DNA of 64,000 nucleotides from Manis javanica (Eukaryota; Chordata; Mammalia; Pholidota; Manidae): the NCBI RefSeq assembly GCF_040802235.1, contig NC_133165.1, positions 14,665,623 to 14,729,622 of the forward strand, read 5' to 3'. Below, one piece after another: positions 21,625 to 34,324 of this stretch. The notes below the pieces were generated by a model. The model made no database searches. It worked only from the letters and a program-made list of their open reading frames with translations, and was not told the DNA's origin. A program made the position numbers and the translations under genes. The stretch's first letter is position 1; each line of letters begins with the position of its first letter.

Positions 21625-23455
21625 AAGTTTTATGTTGGTATAATAATAAGTTTTAATGTCTCCCACTATAATTATAGATTTTTTGTTTCTCCTTGCAATT
21701 CTATTTTTTGCATGTTTCGAGGTTGTTATTAGTTGCATTCAACTATATCATTGTTTTATCTTTATGGCAAGTTGAACCTTTATCATAATGATATATCCAC
21801 TTTTATTCCTAGACAGGCTCTTATAAATTTTACTTCATCTTATTTTAATAGTATTTTAGCAGATTTTTGTTGTTGTTACTTTGTATTGTACACCGTTTTC
21901 TATTTTTACTTTCAGTATGTCTGGGTCTCTACATGTATTATCCACCAACAGCGAATAGTTTCTGAATTTTATTTTTGCGCAGTCTGACGGTCTTTCTCTT
22001 TTAATTATTTGGTCTCTTTATATTTACTATAATCACTTTTTGTGCTTAATCTACTATCTTTACTATTTTCCCTGTTTCATGTTCCTTTTATTAACTTTTC
22101 ATGCTTCCTTTTGAAACAATTGAATATGTTTTTTAATCATTCATTTCTCCCCTCTATTATTCTGGTAGTTTTACACTCTTTTAATAGTTAACATCCACAG
22201 TGTACCAAAGTGTACACAACATGCATCCACAGTGTACCAAAGTGTAGTGTTAGTGTGTACTTTTCCTGCCTTATAGTCCCATATGTGTGATGCAAAAGAT
22301 TATTTTGTAGCTTTATACAGGCAATATTCCTTTATATTTATTTATACACTTACCATTTGTGTTACTAGTCATTCTTTCTGGATCTGAAATCTTCCATTTA
22401 TCATTTTTCTTCTTCCTGAAGAACAGCCTTCATATTTCCTTTAACATAGGCCCACAGATGAGGAATTCTCAGTTTAGGACTTCCTGAAAATGTCTTTATT
22501 TCACCTTTTATCCTGAAGGATGTTTTTATTAGATACAGAATTTTAAATAATTAGTAATTTTTCCTTGACATTCTTAACATATCATTTTATTCTGACTTTC
22601 ATTGTTGCTGTTGAGAAGGCAGTTATCAATTTAATTGTTCCTCTTTGAGGGTAAGCTGTCTTTCTTTTTTCTTTTTGGATGCTTTAATTTCCTTTTAGAA
22701 GTTTAACTATGATGTGATTAAAATGTATTTCTTTTCATTTTTCCTGTTTTGTGTTCATAGGGATGCCTCTTATTAGTTTGGGAAACTTTTTACTCTTTTC
22801 ATTGAGTCACGTTCTGTTTTTCCTCTCATTCTTGAATTCTACTTCTCATATGCTTGTTCTTCTCATTTTATCCTCCACACCTCTTACATTCTCTTCTTTA
22901 CTTACTCTCCCTTTATCTATGATTCCATAGGAATTTTTTGGGGGGGAAGCCTAACTTTTGGTTCAGTAATTTTCTGTGCTCTATCTAACCTGATATAGAA
23001 TCCATTTATTTGGTTTGTTGTATTTATTGTCCTCTTCAATTCTACAATTTTCATTTGTTTTGTTTTTAAAATTAAAGTTTCCTGTGAAATTTTACATTTT
23101 GTTGTTTGCCACCTTGAACACTGTAGGCATAGTTATTTTAGGTCTTTTAGATAACTTCACTATATGGAACTCCCTCCCATAGTCTGTTTCTGTTGTTTTC
23201 TGTTTGTATTAATGTTCACTGTTATTTTATTGTCATCTCATGTGGATGGCCATTTTTGTGTGGCCATCATTTTATTTGCAAAAATGTTAGTACAAGTCAT
23301 TTTAGTCCTAGGATTTTATTATCTTTCTCCAGAGGGCACATTCATTTTTTTTGGCCAGGTACCTAGGAAAATAGAAATAGTCAGTCACCTCTATCCAAAT
23401 AATTCCTTCTAGAATTCAGCCCTTTAGAGTCTCAACTTATATGGGGATGATTCAC
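21625..23455 (-). mobile_element. Ancient LINE-1 (ORF1 and 5' ORF2), minus strand
   Basis: 'aatgtctcccactataatta' near 21,655 corresponds, in reverse, to the L1 ORF2 endonuclease region. 'gaaaatgtctttatttcacc' (22,487), 'gttgctgttgagaaggcagt' (22,604) and 'aactatgatgtgattaaaat' (22,706) correspond to reverse ORF1, in the same order as the well-preserved copy at 58.4-59.0 kb. It is heavily diverged with no coding capacity. A 32-bp-period direct repeat (22,192-22,246) lies inside it. Confidence 0.65.
22192..22246. repeat. Direct repeat, 23-bp identical units, 32-bp period
   Basis: The 23-base unit beginning 'catccacagtgtaccaaag' occurs identically at 22,192-22,214 and 22,224-22,246, separated by 9 bases. 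It is a local duplication within an old L1. Confidence 0.9.
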
Positions 23456-24234
23456 CCGGGTCACTTTGTCTTGTCAGGACTTGACTTCAAGTCCTGTCTC
23501 TGTAGCCCCATGAAGCCATCAAATGTGCTGAGCCAGCCCCTCTAAAACTAGGAAAAAATTAGAACTAAATGTTTGAGACCTAACTTTTCCCTAGATCCTA
23601 AGCTCTCAGTTCTTCACTATAATTTTTTCTGTATCAGGTCAAAAGTGAATAATTTTCAAAAAAAATCATCCAGTATTTCTAGTTTTCCTTATCAAGAAAG
23701 CTTGTCCAAATTGCACAGTCTGACATTACTAGAAGCAGAAATCCATGAGATTTAAAGAGTAAAAAAAATGTAATTAATTGAAAAACAGCTTGAAGCAATT
23801 TTCTAAAATAAATATGCCCATTTCTGTTTGAAAAAAATAAGCAGTTATCTTTCTTAATTCATTTTCTGGTGTATTCCTACTCTTAAAATATATTCCTCCT
23901 AGGATTCTGGATGTCAGTAACTGTTCCAACAGTGTTGAAAAATAATCTCCTTTCCTCTAGCATTTCCTCCTTCAAATACATCCTCCTCACAGCTGCAGAA
24001 TCATCTATTTAACATGCAAAACTGACTTTGCTGCTCCTTTCTTAAAATGCCACATGTCCACAAAAAGATGAAAAATAAAATACTACTAGAACAAATAAAC
24101 TAATTCACTAAGGTCACAGGGTAAAATAGGAATATACCAAAACTGATGTGACTGGTAATTGAACCAGTACTTATGATGATATGTGATAGAAGTACGGGGA
24201 AGAGAAGCATCTGTTGATCTCATATTATATTTCT

Positions 24235-24410
24235 AAGTACTACATTCGTTGCCTCTTTCAAATATTTTTTTCTCATGAGAGTCCTGAAGGCAATCCATTT
24301 AATTCTATCTTCTGTATGGTAAAATAAAATCTTAGAAAAATATGTTTCTTACGTTCACATTATTGGTGTCAGAAGCAGGATTCAAATATAGGTTTACCTG
24401 ATATTTTAAA
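24235..24410 (-). mobile_element. Probable MIR remnant
   Basis: 'attctatcttctgtatggta' and 'ggtgtcagaagcaggattca' with 'aatataggtttacctga' resemble an antisense MIR, but divergence is high. Confidence 0.45.
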
Positions 24411-24449
24411 TTTATTTTATGTATTGTAGTAAGGACACTTAACATGAGA

Positions 24450-24585
24450 TTTGCCCTTTAAAAAAATTTTAAGTGCACAGTACACTGTTGTTTACTATAG
24501 GCACGATGTTGTACAGCAAATGTTTAGAACTTACTTATCTTGCATAACTGAAACTTTATACCACTGCACCTTTAAAATACCTCTC
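24450..24585 (-). mobile_element. LINE-1 3' UTR fragment
   Basis: 'aagtgcacagtacactgttg', 'ttactataggcacgatgttg' and 'cttgcataactgaaacttta' are landmarks of the mammalian L1M-type 3' UTR in reverse. Confidence 0.75.
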
Positions 24586-25765
24586 TCATAGCACTTAAGG
24601 TTTTAGAGTCAAAGATAGTCAAGAATATTAAATACTTGGCACTTAATAGTGTTTTGCATTTCTTGAGGAATTATTTAACCTGAAACTTTAATACAGAAAA
24701 AAAAAATATTCTTAAGAGTGGTGGTTCACACTTTAGAATGGAAATTTTATGTATATCACCAACATAAACTTAACATAATATGTATAATTCTTATATAGAG
24801 ACCACAAAGGAATTGCTATATTAATTTACAAAATTCCATCAGCAAGAGATTTGTCAAAAACATAATATCAGACATAACTAAGAGAACTTTTTCTGATGCT
24901 CTGAGCTGATTTTCAGTGCAGTTTATGACACAAATTTTGTGAGTAGCAATACCAGGGTGATTTTCCACTTTGAACCATTGATTTTGTTTAATATTGGTCT
25001 GTTCCTGGAAGTTTTCTTATATTGCTTTTTTTTGTTTCACAGAAAATGATCAGGTATCTATACCTACAATTAAAATTTAACTCGATCCTTGTTGTCTCTT
25101 ACACTAGGGGAGAGACATGCTTTTCTCAAAAATAATATTCACACCATATTTTATATGCTGCTTTTCTCATATAACATATGAGCAATTTTTTAGGTAATTT
25201 TTCTTTCATTTTTTTTCTTTGATGGTACTGTTGCTTTTTTGCTTTGGCTGTTGAAATGTGTTTTCTCTTTGCAATATATACATAAAAATATAAAATATTT
25301 GTATTCCTGTTTTGTTTAAAAAATCACTATATTTCTTTTGGAAAGTTAGGAAAATAATTACATTTTTGCCTGACTTATAAAGAAGGATTGAATACTTCTG
25401 TATTCTTGCTTTTTCCCATACTGAATTTTTTCATCTGTGTTAACATAAATCGATATTTATTGTTAAAAACTTGTATACAGTATTTTTATTTCATCTCTTG
25501 GTCAGACGGAATGTATAAGTAAACTTCCCAAGAAGTGTATTTGAGTGGTGATGTATTTTCTAAGTCTTTAAATATATGCCAGTTTCTATTGACTTTATAT
25601 ATGGTCAAACTCCATGTTACATTTACCTGTATTCCTCATATCAAGCTATAACATAGGTTTTAATAACTGACTTTCATCTTTTATTTTCTCCTTTTCTAAA
25701 ATTTTTAGAACTGCTCTTCGTGTACCTCTCTGCACCACTAACTCTTCAGAGTAGTGACTAGGACA
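24586..25765. other. Intronic DNA, no feature recognised
   Basis: Very AT-rich. I see no exon, RNA gene or repeat I can name. Confidence 0.5.
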
Positions 25766-26005
25766 AGTAGCAGAAATGACAGATACTATCTGACAGCTTG
25801 TGTCCCAGACACGGTTGTAAGGACTTTACATATATGACAAACTTAGTCTGAACCACCACCAGGTGAACTAGAGGTGCTATTATTATTCCCGTTTTCCAGG
25901 TGAAGGAACTGACAGGGAGGTCACCTCACCTTGCTCAGGCTGCACAGGCATATGGCAGAATTCCACTTCTAACCAAGGTAGTCTGATTCCTGAACTCTCA
26001 CACTG
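25766..26005 (-). mobile_element. MIR SINE remnant
   Basis: 'tgtcccagacacggttgtaa', 'ggactttacatatatgac', 'ttcccgttttccaggtgaag' and 'cctcaccttgctcaggctgc' match the whole MIR in reverse orientation. Confidence 0.8.
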
Positions 26006-26204
26006 ACCACCACTCTGCGCTGATAAACTTATTCACTGATATGCACCTTTTAATGTTATTTATGTGTATATATTTAAATTCACTGAAATGTCTTAAAAGG
26101 ACTAGTTAAGATTTTTTCAGATAAGATATTAACAAAATAAAGTCCTTTTGTGAAATGAGCCGCAGACTTGACACCTTGATGTACAAAGAAAAGCATCTGT
26201 AGGG

Positions 26205-26310
26205 AAATGTGGAGTTTGGATTTCAAGTTACATCAACCTATTGAATCTCTCTGTGCCTCAGGGCCCTCATTTTTGAAGAATCTATGAGGTCCGCATCTAG
26301 AATCAAGAAG
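26205..26310 (+). mobile_element. Probable MIR remnant
   Basis: 'caacctattgaatctctctg' followed by 'tgcctcagggccctcatttt' resembles the sense MIR core (CTCTGTGCCTCAGTTTCCTCA). Confidence 0.55.
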
Positions 26311-27735
26311 AATCAGCAAAAAGGACTGAACCTTCCAGTTTCTGTATTTCACATTGTCATGTGGAAAAATGGAAAGACACCCTGGAAAGTTACTGTTCTA
26401 GTCTCTGTCCTCCCAGACAGACCAGAAATAGCTTTCCTTTAACTGTTGGCTTCAGATAAGAAAAGAAGACTTTTTTTTTGAGCAGCCAGTTCTGAGCCCA
26501 CCACGCAGAGAAGGACTTGTGAAGGCTAAGACTGAATTCCGACTGAGCTGTGTAGTTGTGGTGGCGTATCGGTGTCAGGGTATGGAGTGCTGGTAGTTGC
26601 AATCAGAGTAGCAATACCAGGGTGTTGGAGCCACACAGATGTAATGGTTTAAACAAAGATTGTTAACTCTTTTTTGTTATTTAGAATACCATTTGAGTGC
26701 TTAATAATTTCACTGAGCTTTAAAAAAAACAAATTTTTACTTGATATCATCTGTTTCTTAATTGTTTAAAACCCAGGGAAAGCAATGACTGTTTTACATT
26801 ACAAACCTCTCAGAAGCAAAGCCTGTATCTAATGCAACTTTGAATATTTCTAACACTGTACAATACCTAGTGTATTGTAAATTTTGTGCAAATTTTTGGT
26901 GAAGGAGGTGGGCAATAGCCAGTTTTACTGAGTTTAAGAGAAAATGAAGTGAGCTGAATTAGAGATTTCAAGTATAAATGTTTTGAGAAATTTTGCTATA
27001 AATAGGAAGATGTAAACAGGTGGCCAGTGATGGGTAAAGTGGAATCAAGAGACATATTTTTTTTCTTTTCCTTCCAGATAGAATAATAGGATGTTTTTAT
27101 GCTGATGGGTGCTGATGGGAATACTGCCCCCTAAATTTGTGATATAGGATATGGGGTAGAGATACTTCTGGAGTTGTATCTTTGAGGAGGTGAGAGGGAA
27201 GGTAGTGGAAATGGCCTCAGGAATGCATATTTTTTTCTATCATAGTATATAAGATGTAAGTCGGTAGAGGTTGGCAGATGTGATTAGGGAGTTTGTGGAA
27301 GTTCTCTGCTGGTTACTTCCATTTTATCCGTGCAGTAAGGAACAAGGGCATCAGGTGAGACTAAATTTGGGGGAAGAGTTGGAACTTGAGGATAAAAGAG
27401 AAGATGTGACATAGTTTTGTAGGAATGTGAAAGAAAAAAGGAATTATGATGTAGAGTATGATTGCTGGAAAGCATTAGGTTCCTCTTAAGATTTGTTCGA
27501 GTATCAATTATTTATTATATTTTCTTTTTTCTGCTGTATATTTATGCTTTCTCGCCCCCCTTTTTACTCTTTGTTTCTTGATTAGAATACTGAAAAGGCT
27601 ATCTGTGTTTTTCCAACTTACTGTTATTTGCTTATTAGCTATATGTTTCCTTATTCATCAATTTATTTATGAATTAAAATATTCTATTTTCTATAGGTTT
27701 ATGTTCTTTTCTAGTTTTATGTTGGGCTTTTTTGA
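26311..27735. other. Intronic DNA, no feature recognised
   Basis: No splice-supported exon and no repeat I can name. The small frames at 26,390-26,602 and 27,284-27,475 are compatible with chance. Confidence 0.45.
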
Positions 27736-29915
27736 CAATACTCTTTTTTTTACTGAAGTATAGTTGATATAAAGTATTATATTAGTTTTAGGTTTACAAC
27801 ATAGTGATTTGACAATTACATACATTAAGAAATGCTTACCACAATAGGTGTAGTTAGTCATTCAGTTATTATAATATTACTGACTATATTCCTTATGCTG
27901 TATTTTCATCCCTGTGAGTTATTTTATAATCGTAAGCTTGTATCTCTTAATCTCCCTTCACCAGCTTCACTGACCCTCCCTTGCTTTGGCAATCACCATC
28001 TTGTTTTATTTATTTATGACTCTTTTTCTGTTTTGCATTATTTTATGTAGATTCCACATATAAGTGAAATCATGTGGTATTTCTTTCTCTGTCTGTCTTA
28101 TTTCAGTTAGCACAACACTCTTCCAGTCTGCCCATTTTGTCACAGATGGGAGGATTTCATTCTTTTATGTGGCCAAGTAATAGTCCATTAAATGTATATA
28201 TCACATCATTTTTTATCCATTCATGTATTGATAGACACAGGTTGGCTATGATAAACAATGCTGCAATAAACATAGGGATGCATGTCTTTTCAAATTAGTG
28301 ATTGTTTTCTTCAAGCTGAATGACTAGGTCATATGGTATTTATATTTTCAGTTTTTTGAGGACCCTCCATACTGGTTTTCATAGTGTTTACACCAGTTTA
28401 CATTCCCACAATATACAAGAGTTCCCTTTTTTACACATTTTCCCCAACAATTGCTATTTCTTGTCTTTTTGATACTAGCCATTCTGATTGATGTGAGGCG
28501 ATACCTCGTTATGGTTTTGATTTGCATTTCCCTGATGATTAGTGATGTTGAACATTGCATGTATCTGTTGGTCTTTGTAAAGAATTCAGATCCTCTGCCC
28601 ATTTTTTAATCAGATTGTTTGTTTCTTCTGGTGTTGATTTATTTGTTTTTTTTAATATATTTTGGATGTTAACCCCTTATCAGATATATCACTTGCAGTT
28701 ATCTTTTCCCATTCAGTAGGTTCCTTTAGTTTTGTGAATGGTGTCCTTTGCTGTGCAGAAGCCTTTTAGTTTGATGTAGTCCCACTTGTTTATTTTTGCT
28801 TTTGTTTTCCTTACCTGGAGAGACATATCTAAAAACAAATTGCTAAATGTTAATGTCCAAGAATTTACTGGCTGTGTTTTCTTCTAGGAATTTCATGGCT
28901 TCAGTTCTTCCTTTAAGATGTTCAATCTATTTTGAGTTTATTTGGTGGATGGTATAAGATATTGGTCCAGTTTCATTCTTGTGCATGTAACTTCCAGTTT
29001 TCCCAATACCATTTATTGAAGAGACTGTTTCTTTTCTCCATTGTATATTGTTGCTTCCTTTGACATAGATTAATTTACCATGTAAGCATGGGTCTATTTC
29101 TGACTCTCTGTTCTGTTCCATTAATCTATGTGTCTATTTTTGTGCCAGTATCATAGTATTTTGATTAGTATTGCTTTAGTATAGTTTGAAATCATGGAGC
29201 ATGATACCTCCAGCTTGTCCTTTTTTCTCAAGATTGCTTTGTCCATTTGGGGATCTTTTGTGTTTCCATACAATTTTAGGATTATTTGTTCTGGCTGTGA
29301 AAAATGCCATTGGTATTTTATAGAGATTTTATGGAATCTGTGGATTGCTTTTGGCATATGGACATTTTAACAATAGAAATTCTTCCAATTCATGAAGATG
29401 GTACATCTTTCCACTTATTTACATTGTCTTCAATTTCTTTCACCAATGTTTAATAGTTTTCAGAGTATAGGTCCTTCATCTCCTTGGTTAAATTTATTCC
29501 TAGTTAATTTATTCTTTCTGACTCAATTGTAAGTAGAATTATTTTCTTAATTTCCTTCTGCTGGTTTGCTATTGATATATAGAAACACAACAGATTTCTA
29601 TATATTGATTTTGTATCCTGTAACTTTACTGAATGAGCTGGATCCTTAATTCACTGATTTTCAGGTTTTCTTCTTCATTAATATGGTTATTAAGGTAATT
29701 TCCTTCTGAGAACTGTTTCATTTCTCTCCAGTAAATTCTGATGTGTAGTGTTTAAGGTATTCTGCAGTTTTTAAAAGTAAATACTTATTAAATAGTTTAA
29801 AATTTTCAGGTGATGGGATACTTTTGGTTAATTTTCTAATTTTATCAATATTTCTAATTTCATTGCATTGTGATCAGCAAACGTGGTCTTTACTAGAACC
29901 AACTTTTAAATTATT
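27736..29915 (-). mobile_element. Old LINE-1, minus strand, internally deleted
   Basis: Read in reverse, the element runs from a 3' UTR ('ttttactgaagtatagttga' at 27,748; 'gtttacaacatagtgatttg' near 27,790) through the ORF2 C-terminus (28,000-28,620) and the RT thumb and palm part (28,650-29,640). It then jumps to an endonuclease-region piece near 29,690-29,910 ('catttcattgcattgtgat'), so the middle of ORF2 is missing. Short open pieces survive, such as 28,348-28,602 and 29,151-29,357, whose peptides resemble ORF2p. It is non-functional. Confidence 0.8.
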
Positions 29916-29934
29916 CATCTTTTGTGTTTGCTGA

Positions 29935-32340
29935 TATAGTTTTATTCATTTGTCTTATATTAACTGAGAAAAAGATGAATTAATTACATAGACAATTTAG
30001 TAAACATTTTGTCCCTCCTTGTAATGGCAGAACTTTTAAGTTATCAGCCAGGCGTAACACAATGTCATTTTAAAACTTATAATAAATAGGATAATTGACA
30101 AACCACTATTAACAATATAAAATAGAATATTTTTAAAGAAGGTATTTTGTAAATCTTTTAGTATTATTTTTAAAATTATTTACATTTAGAGGTAAACATT
30201 TGTTGTCCAGCCAAAAGATGATTGGGAATACTCTCATATGAAATAGTGGAATTTTCCATGTTATTTTTTATATTTGCAGATATCTCCATTATTTAAAATC
30301 AGCAAAGTAATAATAGTTTGCAGTTTTCTAAGATGTGCTTCTATCTCAGAAATTTTAGTTGACAACTTAGATAAAATTAACAGAGAGTATCAGTTATAAT
30401 TTATCTCATTTACAGTCTTGAAAAAGAAATGCCTGTTAATTTTACCCTCTAATTTGTTCTTTTAGATATAAAGCACTGTGAGGAGAATTATGCCATTGTA
30501 ATATGCAGAAATTTCTCAATGAGCTTGCTTTATGGACAAAAATTCTAAAGCATTTTATATTTTTATAATTTGCATTACAATAGATGTTTTTACAAGAACT
30601 TAATGCACTCAACTAGAAGTTTTCCAATGTGTACAGGGAATTGTGTTTTATAAGCGATGACATGATTTTTTTTTTATGAAAAGGAGTGATTATTTTCTTA
30701 GCTACCTGGGGAGTGTGTTAGAATTGGAATACTAATGACAAAATAGGTGATGGTAATGATCATTGAGATTGTACCTCACTGATTCCCCCCAAGTACATCA
30801 ATATGGATAGTGTATTACAAAGTGATAGTCTTTGGTCATTGTTTTCATGAAACTTAAAAATATTAATTTTCTTCTTATTAACATTCTTTTAACTCTATGC
30901 ATGTAGAACTAATTGGAGATGTATCTCATGTCTCATTTCATTTAATCACCACAGTAAGCTGTGACGTGGCCTGTGCAGTCCTGGCTGTGTGTTTTCTGTA
31001 GACTGACCAAGCTTGTCCTCTTTTATATTTTATATTCAATTACAAACAGAAAGGGTGCAGTGAACTAGTCAGTATTTGAGAAGTTAATTACAGGTTTCAA
31101 AGGGGTTGCGTGGAGTTAGTGGAGCAGTGAAATACGAGGCAGTGGAGGAAAGGCACAGTGCATTCATGACCTTTATGTTCCTGAACATGTTTGCCTGGAT
31201 GCTTTAACCTGTATACATGTGCAGCTAAACTTTTAATTGAGGCTGGGCACAGATGATAGAAGGTTATATCCTCAGGGTAGATTCTGTTGTTTGATGTTAT
31301 ATATTGCCAACTGATGTGTGATTCATGTGTTTCAGAAACCTGACAAGTTGAAGAGGTAATTAGTATCCTTTATGCTCAGCACAATGAACCTTGTGAACTC
31401 TCAGAGAGAAATTTGAAAATAAATTGTATCATGGTGAAGCAGGAAGATCAGTTTAAATAAGCAAGGGGGCAGGTTTTTTAGAATAGAAATCTTCCTTTGG
31501 ATGGTTGGAATGAGGCAGTCTGGAAAGTCAGTATTCAGACCTGAATTTCAGATAATAAAAAACGTTTCTGTAGAAACTGAAGCTCGCCTGAGGTGGTTTC
31601 CTGATAAGCATTTGGGAAGGCAAGGGACAGAAAATATAGAAACTATTCCTCAAGGGATTTTGTGGTGGGAAGTTGAGGTTTCATATGGGAAGTGAGATAG
31701 GTGCCCTTTCTCTCCTTAAGTTCTGTGATATTAGACAATCCTTTGGTGATAAATGAGGAATTGTTTTTAATATTTTTTGAAGGAAAACTACCGGAGTTTT
31801 ATTACCTTTCATCTTACAAATATATTAGAAAGGTTAATTTCCGATCTAATGAATTGAGATTTGGGAATAAGATATGTGTTATATGCACATTGAGAGAATT
31901 CTCATAAATCTATGACACGATGGAGAGTAAATCTTATTTGGAGGAAAATCTAAAATCTATATCAGAGGCAGTTTGATATACATGAAGTCAAATTCTTATT
32001 GTTGATTGCTGTATTGCATATTCTTATATCTTTGCAAGATTCAAGACCATTTGATTTTAAGATTAAATCTAGCTGGAAAGTGGTAGTTGGGGGAGAGAGT
32101 GGGGAGTGTGTTACCACACAGAACATGGTCTGGGTATTCTTTATATACTGCATTCTCTATGTGACGTTTTGCATGAAAATATATCATTTAAGAGAGAAAT
32201 GCTGTAGAAAAACTTTTTTTCTGAAAAACTGATATGTTTTCCCTTCTGGACAGTGGGCCCCATTATAAACTAGGTCTAAACTAGACCTATACCTATACGT
32301 ATCACTATAGGTAGATTTTGGTTTTACAACACACTGTTTT
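29935..32340. other. Intronic DNA, no feature recognised
   Basis: AT-rich unique-looking sequence. The 64-codon frame at 31,501 and the 68-codon frame at 31,701 have no recognisable domain or splice context. Confidence 0.45.
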
Positions 32341-32344
32341 AAAC

Positions 32345-32525
32345 AGTAAAAATAGCTACTAATTATTAAGTACTTGTAATATAGCAGTCTGCTTTGTCAC
32401 TGAAATCGTTTCTAAACCGCTATGGAGTTACTATTTTGCTTTCCAAATGAGGTGTAGAGAGAATAATTGGCATGTCCAAGATAAAACCTAAATGGTAAAG
32501 CCAGGGCATTTGCTCAGGCAGTTTA
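32345..32525 (-). mobile_element. MIR SINE remnant
   Basis: 'aagtacttgtaatatagcag', 'ttccaaatgaggtgtagaga' and 'ggcatgtccaagataaaacc' follow MIR in reverse orientation, diverged. Confidence 0.55.
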
Positions 32526-33865
32526 AGCTAATTTTTTTTTTAACCTACCAGCTATGAATTAATTTCCAAGTTTCAAATTTGGGAGATTTCACGTAAAACC
32601 TGTAATTATAATTTCTCTTATAACTTGGGTAATCTGGTGACTAGAATTTGCATTTCTTCATAAAAACAAGTTCAAGCTGAGCAGCAGTTGGCCCTTTAGA
32701 CACATTTCAGCAGGGTTATCACAGTTGTTTGTACTCATGGAATTTGAGACCCTGAATGATGAAAAGTAGTTGTGTTCTCTTTGTTTTGATCATCAGGCTA
32801 TTCAGAATATTTGTGACTGAATAGTGATTTTTTTCTTTCCAGTATTGATTTTTAATCTTCAGGATTCACTAATTTGTTGTATGCATTTCTTTTTTAGGCA
32901 TGTCAAAGCATTTGCAGAATGCTTTGTTTGTCTATTGTGCTAAAATCTCTTCTGTAATTGCACAAGACCTTGGATTTTTAAATAGACATACATTTTGTCA
33001 TAAAATATTTAAATTGATTGCTATGGATGAGTATTAGAGCTTCTGTGATTAAGCTTTGTTGTACTAAAGTATAAGAAATTTGTGTAAAAAACAAAATGTG
33101 ATGGCATGAACCAGTGCTGTATCATGAAATTATGAAGAAAGGGGTAGAGGTGTTTTTCAAAAATACCTATAGTAGAATAATATTTTTCTAATGGTAAAAT
33201 TGAGGAAAATAGGCTTTATGAGACTCCCAAATTCTTTTGAAATTATAGCCCAATAGCAGCTGACTCACTCATTTTTGGAGGTAGTCATAGAGATCAAATT
33301 GCCACTAAATGTGTGTGTGTGTGCTCTATTAACTGGAATGAAGTCAATGCATGCTAATGGAATAAAAATTCTGCACAATTCACTCTACCATATATAAAAA
33401 ACAATCTCTGCCCAACTGGAGCTTAAAAATGTATCGAAGAATACAAGGGGAGCTTAGAACATATGAAGCAAAATACACTGTCCTGGAGAGCAGACCATGG
33501 TTAAGCAAAATTGATTGTGGGAATTCTTCTAGGAAAGTCTCAAATCAACATGAAAGAATCATCAAACTTTGTTTCATATACACCTGTTTCCCCATTTCAC
33601 TTGAGACTCTATACTTTTTACCTTTATTGTAGTCCTTTGTGTAGACATTAAGTAATTTTAATAGCTGTATCAAGGCAATAAAAACTCAACATTTTTGTCT
33701 AGCTAGAGTGTTACAGTTTATCCACTTCATCATCACCTCAACTTGAGTTGTGCTTTCCAACTTGAGATTTATGACACATTTTATGTGCCAATTCTAATTT
33801 ATTTGGCATTACTACCACACAGAAATACTTCACTTTTTTTCTGAACATATAGTATTTTCTCATTT
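32526..33865. other. Intronic DNA, no feature recognised
   Basis: No gene or named repeat. A short TG run sits near 33,311-33,323. Confidence 0.45.
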
Positions 33866-33869
33866 TTGT

Positions 33870-34320
33870 GAGCTTTCATTGGTTAAAGATCTTTGCTTGT
33901 AAGTAACAGAAGTTGATTTTGGCTAACGAAAGCCAGAAATGATTTTGTTAGAAGTATTCAGGGCAGGGTAGAGTCTCAGAAAGAAAATCCTAAATAGTTA
34001 GGTCTCAGAAACAACAGGGACCAAGGAAAATCTAGGGATATGAGCAAAAATGAAGGGACAGTCAGTGGAGTGTTTGCATATGAGTTGAATCAACTCCAAT
34101 TCTTTTCTGCCTTACTGGCACTCTGTCCCAAATCTACATTCCAGGTGAATGAATTAAAACAGCCCAAGTTGAGTCCAAAGCTCACAGCTTGGGCAGAAGA
34201 CAGAAGTACTGTAACTGATGGTGTTGGTGGATGTGAGGGAGAGGGATGGTGTTCCAAAGCAGTTGAGGTCTCATTAAGAGAAGGCGGTGTAAATGCTGTG
34301 CAGGGAAACTGAAAGGTGAT
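33870..34320. repeat. Possible ancient interspersed repeat, unassigned
   Basis: 'tgcttgtaagtaacagaagt' with 'tttggctaacgaaagccaga' resembles the opening of a common old mammalian repeat (a 'aagtgacagaaaccc...' type), but I cannot name the family. Two antisense-overlapping 90-codon frames here (34,040-34,362) have no known domain. Confidence 0.3.
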
Positions 34321-34324
34321 AGTC

